A stretch of 64,000 nucleotides of DNA from Micromonospora sp. NBC_01813 (lineage in GTDB: Bacteria > Actinomycetota > Actinomycetes > Mycobacteriales > Micromonosporaceae). The stretch spans positions 7,129,001 through 7,193,000 of the forward strand of contig NZ_CP109067.1 of assembly GCF_035917335.1 (NCBI RefSeq). Reading direction: 5' to 3'. Made by a program: the position numbers and the translations under genes. The notes beneath the pieces are model-generated. The model was not told the origin of the DNA, searched no databases, and worked only from the letters and a program-made list of their open reading frames with translations. Position 1 is the first letter of the stretch. The number at the start of each line of letters is the position of its first letter. Shown in pieces: positions 25,443-34,784 of the stretch.

Positions 25443-28400
25443 ATGAACCGGCGTCCGGGGACGAAGTCGAAACGCAAAGCTCCGGGCGGTGACGAGCGCC
25501 GCCGCCCCACCACCACCGGGCCGCAGCCGCAGGCCGATCCGGACCTCGGCGAGCCATTCACCGTACGGGTCTTCCCGCCACCGGAGACGACCCTCGCCGC
25601 GGTCGTCGACGACGGCGACGACACCGGGCTCGACGAGCCGATGCCGAGCGCGGAGCGGCTGATCGCCCAGGCCGTGTCGCTCGCCGACACCGATCACGAC
25701 ACCGCCTCCCTGGTGGACCGGTTCTGGCGGTTCGCCGCCGACGAGGAACTGGTCGGCTGCACCCCGCAGGAGATGCTCGCCGCCGCCCGGGCACACCGGG
25801 AGCTGGCCGGGCACCGGCTGCCTGGCGAGTTGAAGCTGCGGTTGACCGCCCCCGCCGTCCGCCAGCCGTACACCGTCATCGAGATCGTCACCGACGACAT
25901 GCCGTTCCTGGTGGACTCGGTGACCGCGCTGCTCAACGAGCGGCACTTCGACGTCCAGCTGCTGGTCCACCCGCTGGTCGTGGTGCGGCGTGAGCCGCTC
26001 GGCCAACTGACCGAGGTCGCCGCCGACGTCGAGCCGGACGACGCCATCGACGGCGACCTGCTGGAAAGCTGGATCCGGATCGAAATCGATCCGGTCCGGG
26101 ACGCCGGCGACCGGGACCGGCTGGTCCGGGACCTGCAGCGGGTGCTCACCGACGTCCGCGAGGCGGTCGAGGACTGGCCGAAGATGCGCCGTCGGGCCCT
26201 GACCCTCGCCGACGAGCTGGGCAAGGCCGGTGTGCTGCCGGTGCCGGAGAAGGACGTCAACGACTCGGTCGAGCTGCTGCGGTGGCTGGCCGACGACCAC
26301 TTCACCTTCCTCGGTTACCGCGAATACCGGCTGGTCGACAGCGGCGACGGGGACAAGGCGCTGGTCGCGGTGCTCGGCACCGGGCTCGGCATCCTGCGCC
26401 AGGACCAGACCCGGCCCCGCCCGCTCACCTCGATGACCCCGCAGGCGGCGGCCAAGGCGCTGGAGAAGCGGCTGCTGATCATCACCAAGGCCAACTCGCG
26501 GGCCACCGTGCACCGGGCCGCGTACCTCGACTACATCGGTTTCAAGGTCTTCGACGACGCCGGAGAGGTGGTCGGCGAGCGGCGTTTCCTCGGCCTGTTC
26601 TCCACCGCCGCGTACCGCACCAGCGTCCAGGAGTTGCCGGTGGTCCGGCGCAAGGTCGCCGAGGTGCTGGAACGCTCCGGGCTCAGCCCACGCAGCCACT
26701 CCGGCAAGGACATGCTGCAGATCCTGGAGACCTACCCCCGCGACGAGCTGTTCCAGATCCGTACCGACGATCTCTATCAGGCCGTGCTCGGCGTGCTGCG
26801 GATGGCCGGGCGCCGCCAGCTGCGGCTGTTCCTGCGCTCCGACGGGTACGGGCGGTTCCTGTCCTGCCTGATCTACCTGCCCCGGGATCGGTTCACCACC
26901 CACAACCGGCTCCGCATGCAGCAGATCCTGCTGCGTGAACTCAACGGCGTCGGCGTGGACTACACCACCCGGGTCACCGAGTCGATGCTCGCCCGGGTGC
27001 ACTTCATCGTGCGTACCGACCCGGCCGCCCCGCCGGCCGAGCTCGACCCGGACCGGCTCGCCGAACTACTCGCCGACGCCACCCGGCTGTGGGAGGACGA
27101 CTTCCGGCTGGTGCTGGAGCGCAAACTCGGCGACGAGTCGGCCAAGTCGCTGCACCGGCGGTACGCCGCCGCCTACCCGGAGGGCTACAAGGAGGAACAC
27201 ACCGCGTACGAGGCGGTGCAGGACCTGGCCAAGCTGGAGCTGCTGGAGGAGCCAGGCCAGCTGGAGATGCACCTGTTCCGGCCTGCCGGCGGCACCGGGT
27301 CCGACGAGCGCGACGTCCGGTTCAAGGTCTACCGGTACGGCGAACCGATGGTGCTCTCCGACGTGCTGCCGGTGCTGCATTCCCTCGGCGTCAAGGTGGT
27401 CGACGAGCGGCCCTACGAGATCGCCCGCATCGACCAGCTGATCTACCTGTACGACTTCGGGCTGCGGCTGCCGGTCGGCGCGCGGGCGATGAGTGAGGTC
27501 CGCCCGCACGTGGAGAACGCGTTCTCGGCGGCGTGGCGCGGCGAGGCCGAGATCGACGGCCTCAACGAGCTGGTGCTGCGGGCCGGGCTGACCTGGCGGC
27601 AGGTGGTGGTGCTGCGCACGTACGCGAAGTATCTGCGCCAGGCCGGCACCGTCTTCTCCCAGGAGTACATGGAGGCGACCTTCATCGCGTACCCGGCGAT
27701 CGCGGCGGCGCTGGTGCGGCTCTTCGAGACCCGCTTCTCCCCGGCGCTCGACCTCGACGACGACCGTCGCCGGGCGCTCGGGCAGGAGCAGGTCGCCGCG
27801 ATCGGCCGGCAGTTCGACGAGGTGGACAGCCTCGACCAGGACCGGATCCTGCGCAGCTACCTGACGTTGATCCTGGCCACCCTGCGGACCAACTTCTACC
27901 AGCGTGGCGTCGAGGGCCGGCCGACGCCGTACGTGGCGGTGAAACTCGATCCGCAGGCGATCCCGGAGCTGCCGGCGCCCCGCCCGGCGTACGAGATCTT
28001 CGTCTACTCACCTCGTTTCGAGGGCGTGCACCTGCGCTTCGGTGAGGTGGCCCGGGGCGGGCTGCGCTGGTCGGACCGGCGGGAGGACTTCCGTACCGAG
28101 GTGCTCGGCCTGGTCAAGGCGCAGATGGTGAAGAACGCGGTGATCGTGCCGGTCGGCGCCAAGGGCGGCTTCGTGGTGAAGCAGCCCGGCGGCGCGACCC
28201 GGGGGCGCGGCGCGGCGCAGCCACCGGACCGGGAAGCGGTGCAGGCCGAAGGGGTGGCCTGCTACCAGCAGTTCATCTCCGGTCTGCTGGACGTCACCGA
28301 CAACATCGTCGGCGGGCAGATCGTGCCGCCACCCGGGGTGGTCCGCCACGACGGCGACGACCCGTACCTGGTGGTCGCCGCGGACAAGGGCACCGCCACC

Positions 28401-30494
28401 TTCTCCGACGTGGCCAACGCGATCTCGCTGGCCCGGGGCTTCTGGATGGGTGACGCGTTCGCCTCCGGCGGGTCGGCCGGCTACGACCACAAGAAGATGG
28501 GCATCACCGCCCGGGGCGCCTGGGAGTCGGTCAAGCGGCACTTCCGGGAACTCGGCGTGGACATCCAGCGGCAGGACTTCACCGTCGTCGGCGTCGGCGA
28601 CATGTCCGGCGACGTGTTCGGCAACGGGATGCTGCTGTCCGAACACACCCGGCTGGTCGCCGCCTTCGACCACCGGCACATCTTCCTCGACCCGGATCCG
28701 GACGCCGCCACCTCCTACGCCGAGCGGCGTCGGCTGTTCGACCTGCCGCGATCGTCCTGGGCCGACTACGACCCGGCGCTGATCTCGGCCGGCGGCGGGG
28801 TGTACCCGCGTACCGCCAAATCGGTGCCGGTCAGCCGGCAGGTCCGCGCGGTGCTCGGCCTCGACGCCGCCGCCGAGGTGCTCTCCCCGCCGGAGTTGAT
28901 CCGGGCGATCCTGCGCGCCCCGGTCGACCTGCTGTTCAACGGTGGCATCGGCACCTACGTGAAGGCGTCGACCGAGTCGCACGCCGACGCCGGTGACAAG
29001 GCCAACGACTCGATCCGGGTCGACGGCCGGTCGGTGCGGGCCAAGGTGGTCGGGGAGGGCGGCAACCTCGGCCTCACCCAGCGGGGCCGCATCGAGTACG
29101 CCAACTCCGGTGGCCGGATCTACACCGACTTCATCGACAACTCGGCCGGGGTCGACTGCTCCGACCACGAGGTCAACATCAAGATCCTGCTCGGTGGCGC
29201 GGTCGCCGACGGCGAGTTGACCGTGCCGCGGCGCGACGCCCTGCTCGCCGAGATGACCGACGAGGTCGCCGCCCTGGTGCTGCGGGACAACTACGACCAG
29301 GCGCGGGCGCTGGCCAACGCCTGCGCCCAGGCCCGGCCACTGCTGCCGGTGCACCGGCGGATGATCAGCGACCTGGAGCAGTCCGGCCGTCTCGACCGCG
29401 AGTTGGAGGCGTTGCCGACCGACGACGACCTGGCCGAGCGGATGCGGGCCGGAGCGCAGGGGCTGACCCTGCCCGAGTTCGCGGTGCTGCTCGCGTACAC
29501 CAAGATCTCGATCGAGGGTCAGGTGCTCGCCGACGGGCTTCCAGACGAGCCGTGGACCGATCAGGTCCTGGTCGACTACTTCCCGACCCCGCTGCGCCAG
29601 CGCTACGCCGACCGGATGGCCGACCACCGGCTGCGCCGGGAGATCGTCGTCACCAGCCTGGTCAACGAGGCCGTCAACCGGGGCGGCATGTCGTTCGTCT
29701 ACCGGACGATGGAGGAGACCGGGGCGTCGGCGGCCGACGTGCTCCGGGCCTACGTGGTGATCCGCGACGTGTTCGCCCTCGACGAGCTCTGGGCCGGAAT
29801 CGACGGGCTGGACAACGTGGTCACCACCGACGCCCAGGTGGCGGTCTACCTGGAGAGTCGCCGGCTGCTGGACCGGGCGGTCCGCTGGCTGGTCACCAAC
29901 CGCAGATCCCCGCTGGACGTGCCGGAGGAGACCGCCCGGCTGCGCGACGGCGTATCCCGCCTCCTGCCTGACCTGGGCGGATTCTTCCGTGGCGACGAGC
30001 GGGAGTCGCTGCGGGCGCACGTCGACACGATGATCGGGCGCGGTCTGCCACCGGACCTGGCGGACCGGGCCACCCGGATCATGTACAGCTTCGGGCTGCT
30101 CGACGTGGTGGAGACCAGCGCCGACACCGGTCGCGACGTCACCGAGGTCGCCACGGTGTACTACCTGCTGTCCGAGCGGTTCCGGGTGGACTGGCTGCTG
30201 AGCAAGATATCGTTGCTGCCCCGGGAGGACCGCTGGCAGACGCTGGCCCGCACCGCGCTGCGCTACGACCTGTACGCGGCGTTGGCCGCGCTCACCGTCG
30301 AGGTGCTCACCTCCACCCCGGCGGACCTGCCGGTGGCCGAGCGCGCCGAGCAGTGGGAACAGGACAACGCCAGCGCCGTCGCCCGGGTGCGTCGGGCGAT
30401 GGAGGACTTCGCCCACTCCCCGGCGGACCTGGCGGCGTTGTCTGTTCTGCTGCGCCAGATCCGCACCTTGGTCAGGACATCTTCGGCGAGCTGA
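25443..30494 (+). CDS. NAD-dependent glutamate dehydrogenase, 180-kDa class
   Basis: A 1,683-residue cytoplasmic enzyme that deaminates glutamate to 2-oxoglutarate with NAD. The length and plan match the large bacterial GDH family of Streptomyces and mycobacteria (about 1,600 residues). A long N-terminal regulatory part with ACT-like segments (PYTVIEIVTDDMPFLVDSVTALL) is followed by the catalytic core: RFGEVARGGLRWSDR, the lysine-bearing VPVGAKGGFVVK and, further on, DMSGDVFGNGMLLS and VVGEGGNLGLTQRGRIEYA. The C-terminal ~450 residues are helical. ATG 25443 follows a gaggggag site; a TTG 17 codons earlier is the alternative. It is transcribed alone, divergent from the PBP gene. Confidence 0.95.
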   Translation: MNRRPGTKSKRKAPGGDERRRPTTTGPQPQADPDLGEPFTVRVFPPPETTLAAVVDDGDDTGLDEPMPSAERLIAQAVSLADTDHDTASLVDRFWRFAADEELVGCTPQEMLAAARAHRELAGHRLPGELKLRLTAPAVRQPYTVIEIVTDDMPFLVDSVTALLNERHFDVQLLVHPLVVVRREPLGQLTEVAADVEPDDAIDGDLLESWIRIEIDPVRDAGDRDRLVRDLQRVLTDVREAVEDWPKMRRRALTLADELGKAGVLPVPEKDVNDSVELLRWLADDHFTFLGYREYRLVDSGDGDKALVAVLGTGLGILRQDQTRPRPLTSMTPQAAAKALEKRLLIITKANSRATVHRAAYLDYIGFKVFDDAGEVVGERRFLGLFSTAAYRTSVQELPVVRRKVAEVLERSGLSPRSHSGKDMLQILETYPRDELFQIRTDDLYQAVLGVLRMAGRRQLRLFLRSDGYGRFLSCLIYLPRDRFTTHNRLRMQQILLRELNGVGVDYTTRVTESMLARVHFIVRTDPAAPPAELDPDRLAELLADATRLWEDDFRLVLERKLGDESAKSLHRRYAAAYPEGYKEEHTAYEAVQDLAKLELLEEPGQLEMHLFRPAGGTGSDERDVRFKVYRYGEPMVLSDVLPVLHSLGVKVVDERPYEIARIDQLIYLYDFGLRLPVGARAMSEVRPHVENAFSAAWRGEAEIDGLNELVLRAGLTWRQVVVLRTYAKYLRQAGTVFSQEYMEATFIAYPAIAAALVRLFETRFSPALDLDDDRRRALGQEQVAAIGRQFDEVDSLDQDRILRSYLTLILATLRTNFYQRGVEGRPTPYVAVKLDPQAIPELPAPRPAYEIFVYSPRFEGVHLRFGEVARGGLRWSDRREDFRTEVLGLVKAQMVKNAVIVPVGAKGGFVVKQPGGATRGRGAAQPPDREAVQAEGVACYQQFISGLLDVTDNIVGGQIVPPPGVVRHDGDDPYLVVAADKGTATFSDVANAISLARGFWMGDAFASGGSAGYDHKKMGITARGAWESVKRHFRELGVDIQRQDFTVVGVGDMSGDVFGNGMLLSEHTRLVAAFDHRHIFLDPDPDAATSYAERRRLFDLPRSSWADYDPALISAGGGVYPRTAKSVPVSRQVRAVLGLDAAAEVLSPPELIRAILRAPVDLLFNGGIGTYVKASTESHADAGDKANDSIRVDGRSVRAKVVGEGGNLGLTQRGRIEYANSGGRIYTDFIDNSAGVDCSDHEVNIKILLGGAVADGELTVPRRDALLAEMTDEVAALVLRDNYDQARALANACAQARPLLPVHRRMISDLEQSGRLDRELEALPTDDDLAERMRAGAQGLTLPEFAVLLAYTKISIEGQVLADGLPDEPWTDQVLVDYFPTPLRQRYADRMADHRLRREIVVTSLVNEAVNRGGMSFVYRTMEETGASAADVLRAYVVIRDVFALDELWAGIDGLDNVVTTDAQVAVYLESRRLLDRAVRWLVTNRRSPLDVPEETARLRDGVSRLLPDLGGFFRGDERESLRAHVDTMIGRGLPPDLADRATRIMYSFGLLDVVETSADTGRDVTEVATVYYLLSERFRVDWLLSKISLLPREDRWQTLARTALRYDLYAALAALTVEVLTSTPADLPVAERAEQWEQDNASAVARVRRAMEDFAHSPADLAALSVLLRQIRTLVRTSSAS

Positions 30495-30534
30495 CCGGAA
30501 CTGTCGTAAAGGTTGCATACTTTCGGCAGGGCAA

Positions 30535-30566
30535 GGAGAAGCCTTCCTGGCGGGCTGGGCTTCTCC
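30535..30566 (+). terminator. Hairpin after the glutamate dehydrogenase gene
   Basis: ggagaagcc at 30535-30543 and its exact inverse ggcttctcc at 30558-30566 enclose a 14-nt loop, 41 nt after the dehydrogenase stop. No U-tract follows. It could instead be a leader structure of the GNAT gene, whose start is 56 nt further on. Confidence 0.45.
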
Positions 30567-30621
30567 GTACGGGACGGGATGGCCGGCGGTGCGCGGGCCG
30601 TCGGCGTGGTCAGGAGGCACG

Positions 30622-31284
30622 ATGCTGGACAAACGCCTCTATCACCACCTGGTCAGCTGGCTGGGGCAGTGGCCGGCGGGTCGGGCGTTGCAGGTGGTCG
30701 GCTCGGAGCGGCGGGTACGCCCCGGCTGGGACGGTCGGCCGCATCCGGTGGTCGGCGTCGGCGCGCCGGGTGGCGCGGTGCTGTCCGTACCGCCGGACAA
30801 GGTCGGGGCGGTCCGGTCGTTGACCGACCTGCCGGTCAACGACCTGCTGGCCAAACTGCCCGCGGCGGTCGGCTACGCCGGCTGGCGGGCGCACCGGGCG
30901 GTGTTCCGCTACTGCCTGGCGCCGACTCCGTTGCCGGACGTCGGTGACTGGATCGACCCCACCGACGATGTGGTGCCGCCGTGGCTGCAGCGGTTCACCA
31001 GCCCGGTGCTGGTCGCCCGGGACGCCGACGGGGCGTTCCTGGCCGGTGTCGGGCTCAAACGCCACGACGCCCACGGCCAGGAGATCTCGGTCGGCACCGT
31101 TGCGGCGGCCCGTGGCCGTGGCCTGGCCAGCCGGCTGGTGGCCCAGGCCGCCCGGCAGGTGCTGGACGCCGGGGCGGTCCCCACCTACCTGCACGAGGCG
31201 ACCAACACCGCGTCGGCGAAGGTGGCTGCGGCGGCTGGCTTCCGCGACCGGGGTTGGACCGCGTACGGCATCTCCGAGAACTGA
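30622..31284 (+). CDS. GNAT-family N-acetyltransferase
   Basis: A 220-residue protein. The first ~120 residues have no recognised domain (HHLVSWLGQWPAGRALQVV...). The C-terminal half has the GNAT acetyl-CoA site in VGTVAAARGRGLASRLVAQAA (Arg-Gly-Arg-Gly-Leu-Ala pyrophosphate loop) followed by YLHEATNTASAKVAAAAGF, the usual strand-helix before the final strand. Substrate unknown. ATG 30622 follows aggagg. It lies between a dehydrogenase and an SCP2 protein, with no evident functional link. Confidence 0.85.
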   Translation: MLDKRLYHHLVSWLGQWPAGRALQVVGSERRVRPGWDGRPHPVVGVGAPGGAVLSVPPDKVGAVRSLTDLPVNDLLAKLPAAVGYAGWRAHRAVFRYCLAPTPLPDVGDWIDPTDDVVPPWLQRFTSPVLVARDADGAFLAGVGLKRHDAHGQEISVGTVAAARGRGLASRLVAQAARQVLDAGAVPTYLHEATNTASAKVAAAAGFRDRGWTAYGISEN

Positions 31285-31361
31285 CGCCAGTTCATCCGGT
31301 ACGGGCGATGCCCGACCACCCGATCGACCGCGACTCTGCCATCGGGTGGAGGGAGCGGAGC

Positions 31362-31793
31362 ATGCCGCAGACCAAGCGGACGGCCGAGGCCAAGGGCGCG
31401 GCGCAGGCGAGTGAGCCGATGCCGGCGACTCGGGAGTTCTTCGACCGGCTCGGCCATCAGGAGACCGCGCCGCTGCTGCGCCAGATCTCCGGCACGGTGC
31501 GGTTCGACCTGGCCGACGACGAACGGGTGGACTCCTGGTTCGTGACGTTGAACAAGGGAAAGGCGGAGCTGACCCGCGAGAACCGCGAGGCCGACTGCGT
31601 GCTGCGTACCGATGGGGTGATCTTCGAGGCGATGGCCCGGGGCGAGGTCAACCCGATGGCGGCGATGCTGCGGTCCCAGGTCATGGTCCTCGGTGATCTG
31701 CGGCTGTTGATCCTGATCGAACGGATGATGCCCGGCCCGCCCGGCTCCCACGATCCGCGCGTGTTCGCCAAACGGGAGAGGACCGAACAATGA
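31362..31793 (+). CDS. SCP2 sterol-binding-domain protein
   Basis: A 143-residue protein with an SCP2 lipid-binding fold: GTVRFDLADDERVDSWFVTLNKGKAEL, then ADCVLRTDGVIFEAMARGEVNPMAAML and a last helix LRLLILIERMM. Such domains bind lipids or fatty acyl groups. ATG 31362 follows ggagggagcggag; an ATG at 31308 would add 18 residues. The stop overlaps the start of the debranching-type gene (ATGA), so translation of the two is coupled. Confidence 0.87.
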   Translation: MPQTKRTAEAKGAAQASEPMPATREFFDRLGHQETAPLLRQISGTVRFDLADDERVDSWFVTLNKGKAELTRENREADCVLRTDGVIFEAMARGEVNPMAAMLRSQVMVLGDLRLLILIERMMPGPPGSHDPRVFAKRERTEQ

Positions 31794-33859
31794 CCGAGGG
31801 CATGGTCAGCATCCTGGACGGCAACACCTTCGTGGTCAGCGACAGCCAGGGCGACATCGACGCCTCACCGGCCGCGCCGACCGGGCTGTTCTCCTTCGAC
31901 ACCCGGTTCCTGTCGAAGTGGCAGCTGACCATCAACGGGGAACGGCTGAGTTCGCTGTCCGTCGACGACCTGCAGTACTTCGAGGCGCGGTTCTTCCTGG
32001 TGCCCGGCGAGCCGACACACTACGTCGACGCCGAGATGTCGGTGATCCGGCAGCGCTGGGTGGGCGGCAGCTTCGACGAGGAACTCACCATCCTCAACCA
32101 CGCCCAAGAGCCGATGGAACTCACCGTACGGCTGGAGGCGGGCAGCGACTTCGCCGACCTGTTCGAGATCAAGGACGTCCGCAACAAGGTCGGTAAGCAC
32201 TACGCCCACGTCGACCGGGACTGCCTGCGGCTGGGCTACCAGCGGGAGACCTTCCACCGGGAGACGATCATCTCCAGCAGCGAGTCGGCGCTCTTCGACG
32301 AGCACGGGTTGAGCTTCCAGATCACCATCGAACCGCACGGGCAGTGGGTCACCCACCTCAAGGTGAAGACCGCCGCGATCGGCCCGGACGGCCGCGACGT
32401 GCGGGAAGGGCTGCTCGGCCAGCACTTCGACCGGCCGAAGCCGGAGATGCGCCGGGACCTGGAGGAGTGGGTCGCCCGCGCGCCCCGGCTGGCCTGCGAC
32501 TGCGAGCCGCTGGCGTCGACGTACAAGCGGAGCCTGGTCGACCTGGCCGCGCTGCGCTACACGCCGTTGTCGCTGGGCGGCCAGTCGGTGCCGGCCGCCG
32601 GTGTGCCGTGGTTCGCCACCATGTTCGGCCGGGACAGCATCTTCACCAGCCTGCAGGCGTTGCCGTTCGCCCCCGAACTGGCCGCGGGGACGCTGCAACT
32701 GCTCGGTGGGCTGCAGGGCAGCAAGCTCGACGACTTCCGCGACGAGGAGCCGGGCAAGATCCTGCACGAGATCCGGTACGGCGAGTCGTCGGCGTTCGAG
32801 GAACAGCCGCACACCCCGTACTTCGGTGCCGCCGACTCGACGCCACTGTTCGTGGTCCTGCTCGACGAGTACGAGCGCTGGACCGGGGACGTGAAGCTGG
32901 TCCGTGGGCTGGAGCAGGAGGCCCGACGGGCGTTGAACTGGATCGACACCTACGCTGACCTGCTCGGCAACGGCTACATCTGGTACGAGCGGCGCAACCA
33001 GGAGACCGGTCTGGAGAACCAGTGCTGGAAGGACTCCTGGGACTCGATCTGCTATCGCGACGGCCGGCTGCCCGGCTTCCCCCGGGCCACCTGCGAACTG
33101 CAGGGGTACGCCTACGACGCGAAGATGCGCGGCGCCCGGCTCGCCCGCGAAATCTGGAAGGATCCGGAGTACGCCGACCAGTTGGAACGTCAGGCGGCCG
33201 ACCTGAAGCACCGGTTCAACCGGGATTTCTGGGTCGCCGACGGCGAGTACTACGCGATCGCCCTCGACCCGGAGGGCGGCCAGGTCGACGCGTTGTCGTC
33301 CAACATCGGCCATCTGCTGTGGAGCGGCATCGTCGACGCCAGCAAGGCGAAGAAGGTGGCCAAGCACCTGCTCAGCCCGCGGATGTTCTCCGGCTGGGGG
33401 GTCCGGACCCTGGCGGAGGGGGAGGGGCGGTTCAACCCGATCGGCTACCACGTCGGCACGGTCTGGCCGTTCGACAACTCGTTCATCGCCTGGGGTCTGC
33501 GCCGGTACGGCTTCGTCGAGGAGGCGTCCCGGATCGCCGATGGCATCATCAACGCCGCGCAGTACTTCAACGGCCGGCTACCGGAGGCGTTCGGCGGCTA
33601 CGACCGGGCGTTGACCAAGTATCCGGTGGAGTATCCGACCTCCTGCAGCCCGCAGGCCTGGTCGACCGGGGCGACGCTGCTGTTGCTGCGGACCCTGCTC
33701 GGCATGGAGCCGCAGGGTGAGCATCTGGTGGTCGACCCGGCGTTGCCGATCAGCATGGGCCGCATCGAGTTGCTGGACATCCCGGGGCGCTGGGGGCACA
33801 TCGACGCCTTCGGCCGGGGCCGGATGGACATCCACCGCAAGCAACGCCAAACCGCCTGA
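31790..33859 (+). CDS. Glycogen-debranching-type amylo-alpha-1,6-glucosidase
   Basis: A 689-residue protein with two parts. The N-terminal ~220 residues are the beta-rich debranching N-terminal domain (GNTFVVSDSQGDIDASP...FDTRFLSKWQLTINGE). The C-terminal part is an (alpha/alpha)6 barrel typical of GDE_C/GH15-like hydrolases: GVPWFATMFGRDSIFTSLQ, NQCWKDSWDSICYRDG, ELQGYAYDAKMRGARLAREI, GVRTLAEGEGRFNPIGYHVG, VWPFDNSFIAWGL. Acidic residues around RDS, KDSWD and E in PEAFGG fit the family active site. It probably acts on alpha-1,6 branch points of glycogen or trehalose-linked glucans, but a close paralogue acting on another sugar is possible. It overlaps the SCP2 gene by four bases. Confidence 0.87.
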   Translation: MTEGMVSILDGNTFVVSDSQGDIDASPAAPTGLFSFDTRFLSKWQLTINGERLSSLSVDDLQYFEARFFLVPGEPTHYVDAEMSVIRQRWVGGSFDEELTILNHAQEPMELTVRLEAGSDFADLFEIKDVRNKVGKHYAHVDRDCLRLGYQRETFHRETIISSSESALFDEHGLSFQITIEPHGQWVTHLKVKTAAIGPDGRDVREGLLGQHFDRPKPEMRRDLEEWVARAPRLACDCEPLASTYKRSLVDLAALRYTPLSLGGQSVPAAGVPWFATMFGRDSIFTSLQALPFAPELAAGTLQLLGGLQGSKLDDFRDEEPGKILHEIRYGESSAFEEQPHTPYFGAADSTPLFVVLLDEYERWTGDVKLVRGLEQEARRALNWIDTYADLLGNGYIWYERRNQETGLENQCWKDSWDSICYRDGRLPGFPRATCELQGYAYDAKMRGARLAREIWKDPEYADQLERQAADLKHRFNRDFWVADGEYYAIALDPEGGQVDALSSNIGHLLWSGIVDASKAKKVAKHLLSPRMFSGWGVRTLAEGEGRFNPIGYHVGTVWPFDNSFIAWGLRRYGFVEEASRIADGIINAAQYFNGRLPEAFGGYDRALTKYPVEYPTSCSPQAWSTGATLLLLRTLLGMEPQGEHLVVDPALPISMGRIELLDIPGRWGHIDAFGRGRMDIHRKQRQTA

Positions 33860-33885
33860 TCCGCCGCGCGGGTAGGGTGGGCGGC

Positions 33886-34764
33886 GTGCGGGTCGGGATA
33901 GTGGTGCTGCCGGACGAACCCTGGTCGGTGATGTCGGAGCGCTGGCGTCAGGTCGAGGCGTGGGGTTTCGACCACGCCTGGACGTACGACCATCTTGGCT
34001 GGCGCGACCTGGTCGACGGACCGTGGTTCGACGCGGTGCCGACGCTGACCGCCGCCGCCACCGTCACCTCGCGGATCCCGTTGGGCACGCTGGTCGCCTC
34101 GCCGAACTTCCGGCACCCGGTGCACTTCGCCCGGGAGATCACCGCGCTGGACGACATCTCCGCCGGCCGCGTCCTGCTCGGCGTCGGTGCCGGTGGACTC
34201 GGCTTCGACGCCGCGGTCCTCGGTGCCGACCCGCTGCCACCACGGGCCCGCGCCGACCGGTACGCGGAGTTCGTCGAGCTGCTCGACCTGTTGCTGCGTC
34301 AGGATCAGGTCACCTGGCAGGGCCGCTACTACCAGGCGGTCGACGCCCGGAGCACCCCCGGCTGTCGGCAGCAGCCCAGGGTGCCGTTCGTGCTGGCGGC
34401 CAACGGGCCGCGCTCGCTGGCGCTGGTCGCCCGCTTCGGTGCCGGCTGGGTCACCACCGGCACCGCCTTCGACGACCTGGACTCCTGGTGGGCATCGGTG
34501 GCCGGGCTGGCCGACCGGTGCGCGGCGGCCATGGACGAGGCCGGCCGGGATCCGGCCGGCCTACGCCGCTACCTGTCGTTGGACTCCGCGCCGGTCTTCT
34601 CACTGACCAGCGCCGGCTTCTTCGTCGAGGCGGTCGAGCGGGCCGCCGGGCTCGGCTTCACCGACGTGATCACCCACTGGCCGCGCCGGAGCAGTTGGTA
34701 CGCCGGTGACGAGCGGGTTCTCGCCGAGGTCGCCACCGAGGTGCTGCCGACCCTGCGCGGCTGA
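33886..34764 (+). CDS. LLM-class F420-dependent oxidoreductase
   Basis: A 292-residue luciferase-like protein. Typical segments are RVGIVVLPDEPW, the AWTYDHLGWRDL strand, PLGTLVASPNFRHPVHFAREI, DDISAGRVLLGVGAGGLGFDA and VPFVLAANGPRSLALVARFGAGWVT. The cofactor is expected to be F420; the substrate is unknown. GTG 33886 is chosen as the standard N terminus (RVGIVVL); a GTG at 33877 is in frame but only three codons earlier. It is 26 bp after the debranching gene and likely in the same transcript. Confidence 0.88.
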   Translation: MRVGIVVLPDEPWSVMSERWRQVEAWGFDHAWTYDHLGWRDLVDGPWFDAVPTLTAAATVTSRIPLGTLVASPNFRHPVHFAREITALDDISAGRVLLGVGAGGLGFDAAVLGADPLPPRARADRYAEFVELLDLLLRQDQVTWQGRYYQAVDARSTPGCRQQPRVPFVLAANGPRSLALVARFGAGWVTTGTAFDDLDSWWASVAGLADRCAAAMDEAGRDPAGLRRYLSLDSAPVFSLTSAGFFVEAVERAAGLGFTDVITHWPRRSSWYAGDERVLAEVATEVLPTLRG

Positions 34765-34784
34765 AGCCTGGTGCGCTCAGCCGG

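Noticed and set aside
28008-30632. 874-residue minus-strand open frame opposite the glutamate dehydrogenase
   Set aside because: It is the antisense shadow of a well-recognised gene; its translation is compositionally biased with no family similarity, as is common in high-GC DNA.
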